From: Candidatus Gastranaerophilales bacterium
GTDB taxonomy: Bacteria; Cyanobacteriota; Vampirovibrionia; Gastranaerophilales; Gastranaerophilaceae
Direction of reading: 5' to 3'
Length of the DNA: 45,376 bases
NCBI GenBank assembly: GCA_944322615.1
Contig: CALUPH010000015.1
Span: forward strand, 1-45,376
Part shown: one piece after another, positions 43,872 to 45,376 of the stretch
Position numbering within the stretch: position 1 is the first letter of the stretch
Layout: every line of letters starts with the position of its first letter
The notes under the pieces: generated by a model
Told to the model about the DNA's origin: nothing
The model's database searches: none
Seen by the model: the letters and a program-made list of their open reading frames with translations, nothing else
Made by a program: the position numbers and the translations under genes

Positions 43872-45167
43872 ATGAAAAATACTGTAGTAGTCGGTGCTCA
43901 ATGGGGTGATGAGGGAAAAGCTAAAATTACTGACCTTTTGGCAGAGTATGCTGATGTTATTATTCGTTATCAAGGCGGTTGTAATGCAGGTCATACTGTT
44001 GTAGCAAATAACGAAACTTACAAATTCCATTTGATACCATCGGGTGTTTTATATGATAATAAGTTCTGTTTTATTGGTGCAGGTACTGTTATTCATCCTG
44101 AAACTTTTTTGAAAGAAACTCAAGAACTTATTGAAAGAGGTGTGAACCTTTCTACACTTAAAATAAGTCCTTTAGCTACTATTACCCTTCCTTATCATAT
44201 TGATATAGATGGGATTAGTGAAAATACTTCCGGAAAAAATAAAATCGGAACTACAAAAAAAGGAATAGGTCCTACTTATTCAGATAAAATAGGTCGATAT
44301 GGTTTAAAAATACAAGATTTATACGATGAAGAACTTTTAAATATTCGTTTAGATGCAATACTTCCATTAAAAAATAAAATGCTAGAAAAAGTTTACGGAA
44401 CAAAAACATATTCGAAAGAAGAAATGCTTGAATATTGTAGAAAATATGCCGAAATATTCAAGCCTTATGTTTGTGAAAATTGGGTTGATAAATTAACAGG
44501 AGCATTAAAAGAAGACAAAAAAATTCTTTTTGAAGGTGCACAAGGAATAATGCTTGATATTGATTACGGAACTTATCCATATGTAACAAGCTCAAGCCCT
44601 ATTGGCGGCGGTGCTGCAACCGGTTCCGGTATTGGACCTACTAATATAAAAAATGTAATCGGTGTTACAAAAGCATATATTACAAGAGTTGGCGAAGGTC
44701 CTTTTGTTACTGAACTATTAGATGAAACAGGCGAAAAAATAAGAACAATCGGCGGAGAATTTGGTACAACTACAGGCAGACCGAGACGCTGTGGTTGGTT
44801 CGATGCTGTTCTTTCAAGATATTGTGTTCTTGTTGGCGGTTTAACAGAAATGGCAATAACTAAGCTTGATGTTTTTGATACGTTTGATGAATTAAAAGTT
44901 TGTGTTGCTTATAAAGATAAACGAGACGGAAAAATATACAAAGATTATCCGACTAATATAAATATGCATAAATACTTAGAGCCTGTCTATGAAACTTATA
45001 AAGGCTGGAAGACTGATATTACAAAATCTAAAAAAATGGAAGATTTACCCGAAAATGCTAAAGCTTATTTGAAAAAGCTTGAAGAATTGGTCGGTATTCC
45101 AATAAAAATTGTGAGTGTCGGTCCGGATAGAGAACAAACCATAATGTTGGAAAATCCGTTTAAATAA
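43872..45167 (+). CDS. purA: Adenylosuccinate synthetase
   Basis: A 431-residue enzyme of the AMP branch of purine synthesis (IMP + Asp + GTP to adenylosuccinate). Motifs include VVGAQWGDEGKAK (Asp13), GGCNAGHTVV (His41), IGTTKKGIGPTYSDK, LFEGAQGIMLDIDYGTYPYVT, and the C-terminal VGPDREQT. The ATG at 43872 has AAAGGA 6 bases upstream and gives the family N-terminus; earlier in-frame starts add 16 foreign residues. Followed by a strong terminator, so it is a single-gene unit. Confidence 0.97.
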   Translation: MKNTVVVGAQWGDEGKAKITDLLAEYADVIIRYQGGCNAGHTVVANNETYKFHLIPSGVLYDNKFCFIGAGTVIHPETFLKETQELIERGVNLSTLKISPLATITLPYHIDIDGISENTSGKNKIGTTKKGIGPTYSDKIGRYGLKIQDLYDEELLNIRLDAILPLKNKMLEKVYGTKTYSKEEMLEYCRKYAEIFKPYVCENWVDKLTGALKEDKKILFEGAQGIMLDIDYGTYPYVTSSSPIGGGAATGSGIGPTNIKNVIGVTKAYITRVGEGPFVTELLDETGEKIRTIGGEFGTTTGRPRRCGWFDAVLSRYCVLVGGLTEMAITKLDVFDTFDELKVCVAYKDKRDGKIYKDYPTNINMHKYLEPVYETYKGWKTDITKSKKMEDLPENAKAYLKKLEELVGIPIKIVSVGPDREQTIMLENPFK

Positions 45168-45180
45168 TTTTAATTAGTGT

Positions 45181-45210
45181 AAAGAGTGCGATTATAAAGC
45201 ACTCTTTTTT
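45181..45210 (+). terminator. purA terminator
   Basis: Hairpin with arms AAAGAGTGC and GCACTCTTT and a run of T, 14 bases after the purA stop. Confidence 0.92.
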
Positions 45211-45226
45211 ATAACATGAAAAAATT

Positions 45227-45259
45227 AGTTCAAATTTAAAATAAATTTGAACTTTTTTA
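45227..45259. terminator. Second hairpin beyond purA
   Basis: Perfect 12-bp arms AGTTCAAATTTA (45227-45238) and TAAATTTGAACT (45242-45253) followed by T6. It probably ends a minus-strand gene outside the window or backs up the purA terminator. Nothing else is recognisable up to the window edge. Confidence 0.75.
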
Positions 45260-45376
45260 TTTTTACATCGTTTTAAATGGTACGAGGAATTGAAATCTAT
45301 TTTATTCTTTCGACATCGAACAACTCTAAATACTACTTATTTATTCCATAACAGAACTCTCTGTGACTTTTTTTAA

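Noticed and set aside
45270-45297. CRISPR-like repeat (GTTTTAAATGG...GAATTGAAATC)
   Set aside because: The end resembles the ATTGAAA end of some CRISPR repeats, but no second copy occurs in the remaining 79 bases and no cas gene is present.

Overview
The window is a strongly AT-rich bacterial chromosome segment with dense coding on both strands. It reads as a strict or near-strict anaerobic fermenter: hybrid cluster protein, pyruvate formate-lyase with its activase, an acetate/acetoacetate-type CoA-transferase pair, an OadG-like subunit, and no respiratory or photosynthetic genes. Several traits point to the non-photosynthetic relatives of Cyanobacteria (Melainabacteria/Vampirovibrionia, most likely gut Gastranaerophilales). 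These are a short S1 protein, a DUF3326 protein of the type known from cyanobacteria and plastids, a prepilin, and several proteins with an N-terminal '(V/I)SFKG' tag. The taxonomic call is inference (about 0.7). No tRNA, rRNA, insertion sequence, prophage or CRISPR array was found.

Layout. 1-1.5 kb: C-terminal end of hcp, then a Gdx-type SMR guanidinium exporter (minus strand) behind a guanidine-I (ykkC) riboswitch. 1.5-4.7 kb: a small FKA/FKG-like protein, then ktrB-ktrA with a coupled HAMP-type membrane protein. 4.7-7.6 kb: an unusual membrane-anchored glycogen synthase with an SFKG leader. 7.7-10.4 kb: a secreted Lys/His-rich protein, a small exported protein, an OadG-like subunit coupled to an NhaD/ArsB-type ion transporter, and a 41-residue membrane peptide. 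10.4-11.8 kb: CoA-transferase subunits B and A. 12-16 kb: a 1055-residue SFKG/HD-domain protein and a GT8 glycosyltransferase. 16.2-21.6 kb: the pyruvate formate-lyase locus. Here the enzyme is split into a 693-residue catalytic subunit and an 82-residue glycyl-radical subunit, and pflA lies downstream beyond two divergently oriented paralogous membrane proteins. 21.6-25.5 kb: TspO, a small protein, and the minus-strand HAD / yqeK / nadD / uridine-kinase-like cluster. 25.5-30 kb: an SFKG kinase-like protein, an SH3-like exported protein, a nucleotide kinase, rpsA and a sigma-70 factor. 30-34 kb: a two-headed UvrD-like helicase whose N-terminal half looks degenerate. 34-37.8 kb: a BlaI-like repressor with an overlapping partner, a UPF0173 hydrolase, DUF3326 and a prepilin. 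37.8-45.2 kb: ileS, an AI-2E family permease, a radical SAM protein, a probable small RNA, and purA.

The two observations most worth follow-up are these. (1) Pyruvate formate-lyase is naturally split at its interdomain linker, with Cys-rich C-terminal tails (CGCC and CGC) on both halves, so the oxygen-sensitive glycyl radical would sit on a small separate polypeptide. (2) A shared N-terminal '(V/I)SFKG' tag occurs on three otherwise unrelated large proteins (glycogen synthase, HD/EF-hand-like protein, kinase-like protein), with a related 'PFKA' on a fourth, suggesting an uncharacterised targeting or processing system.
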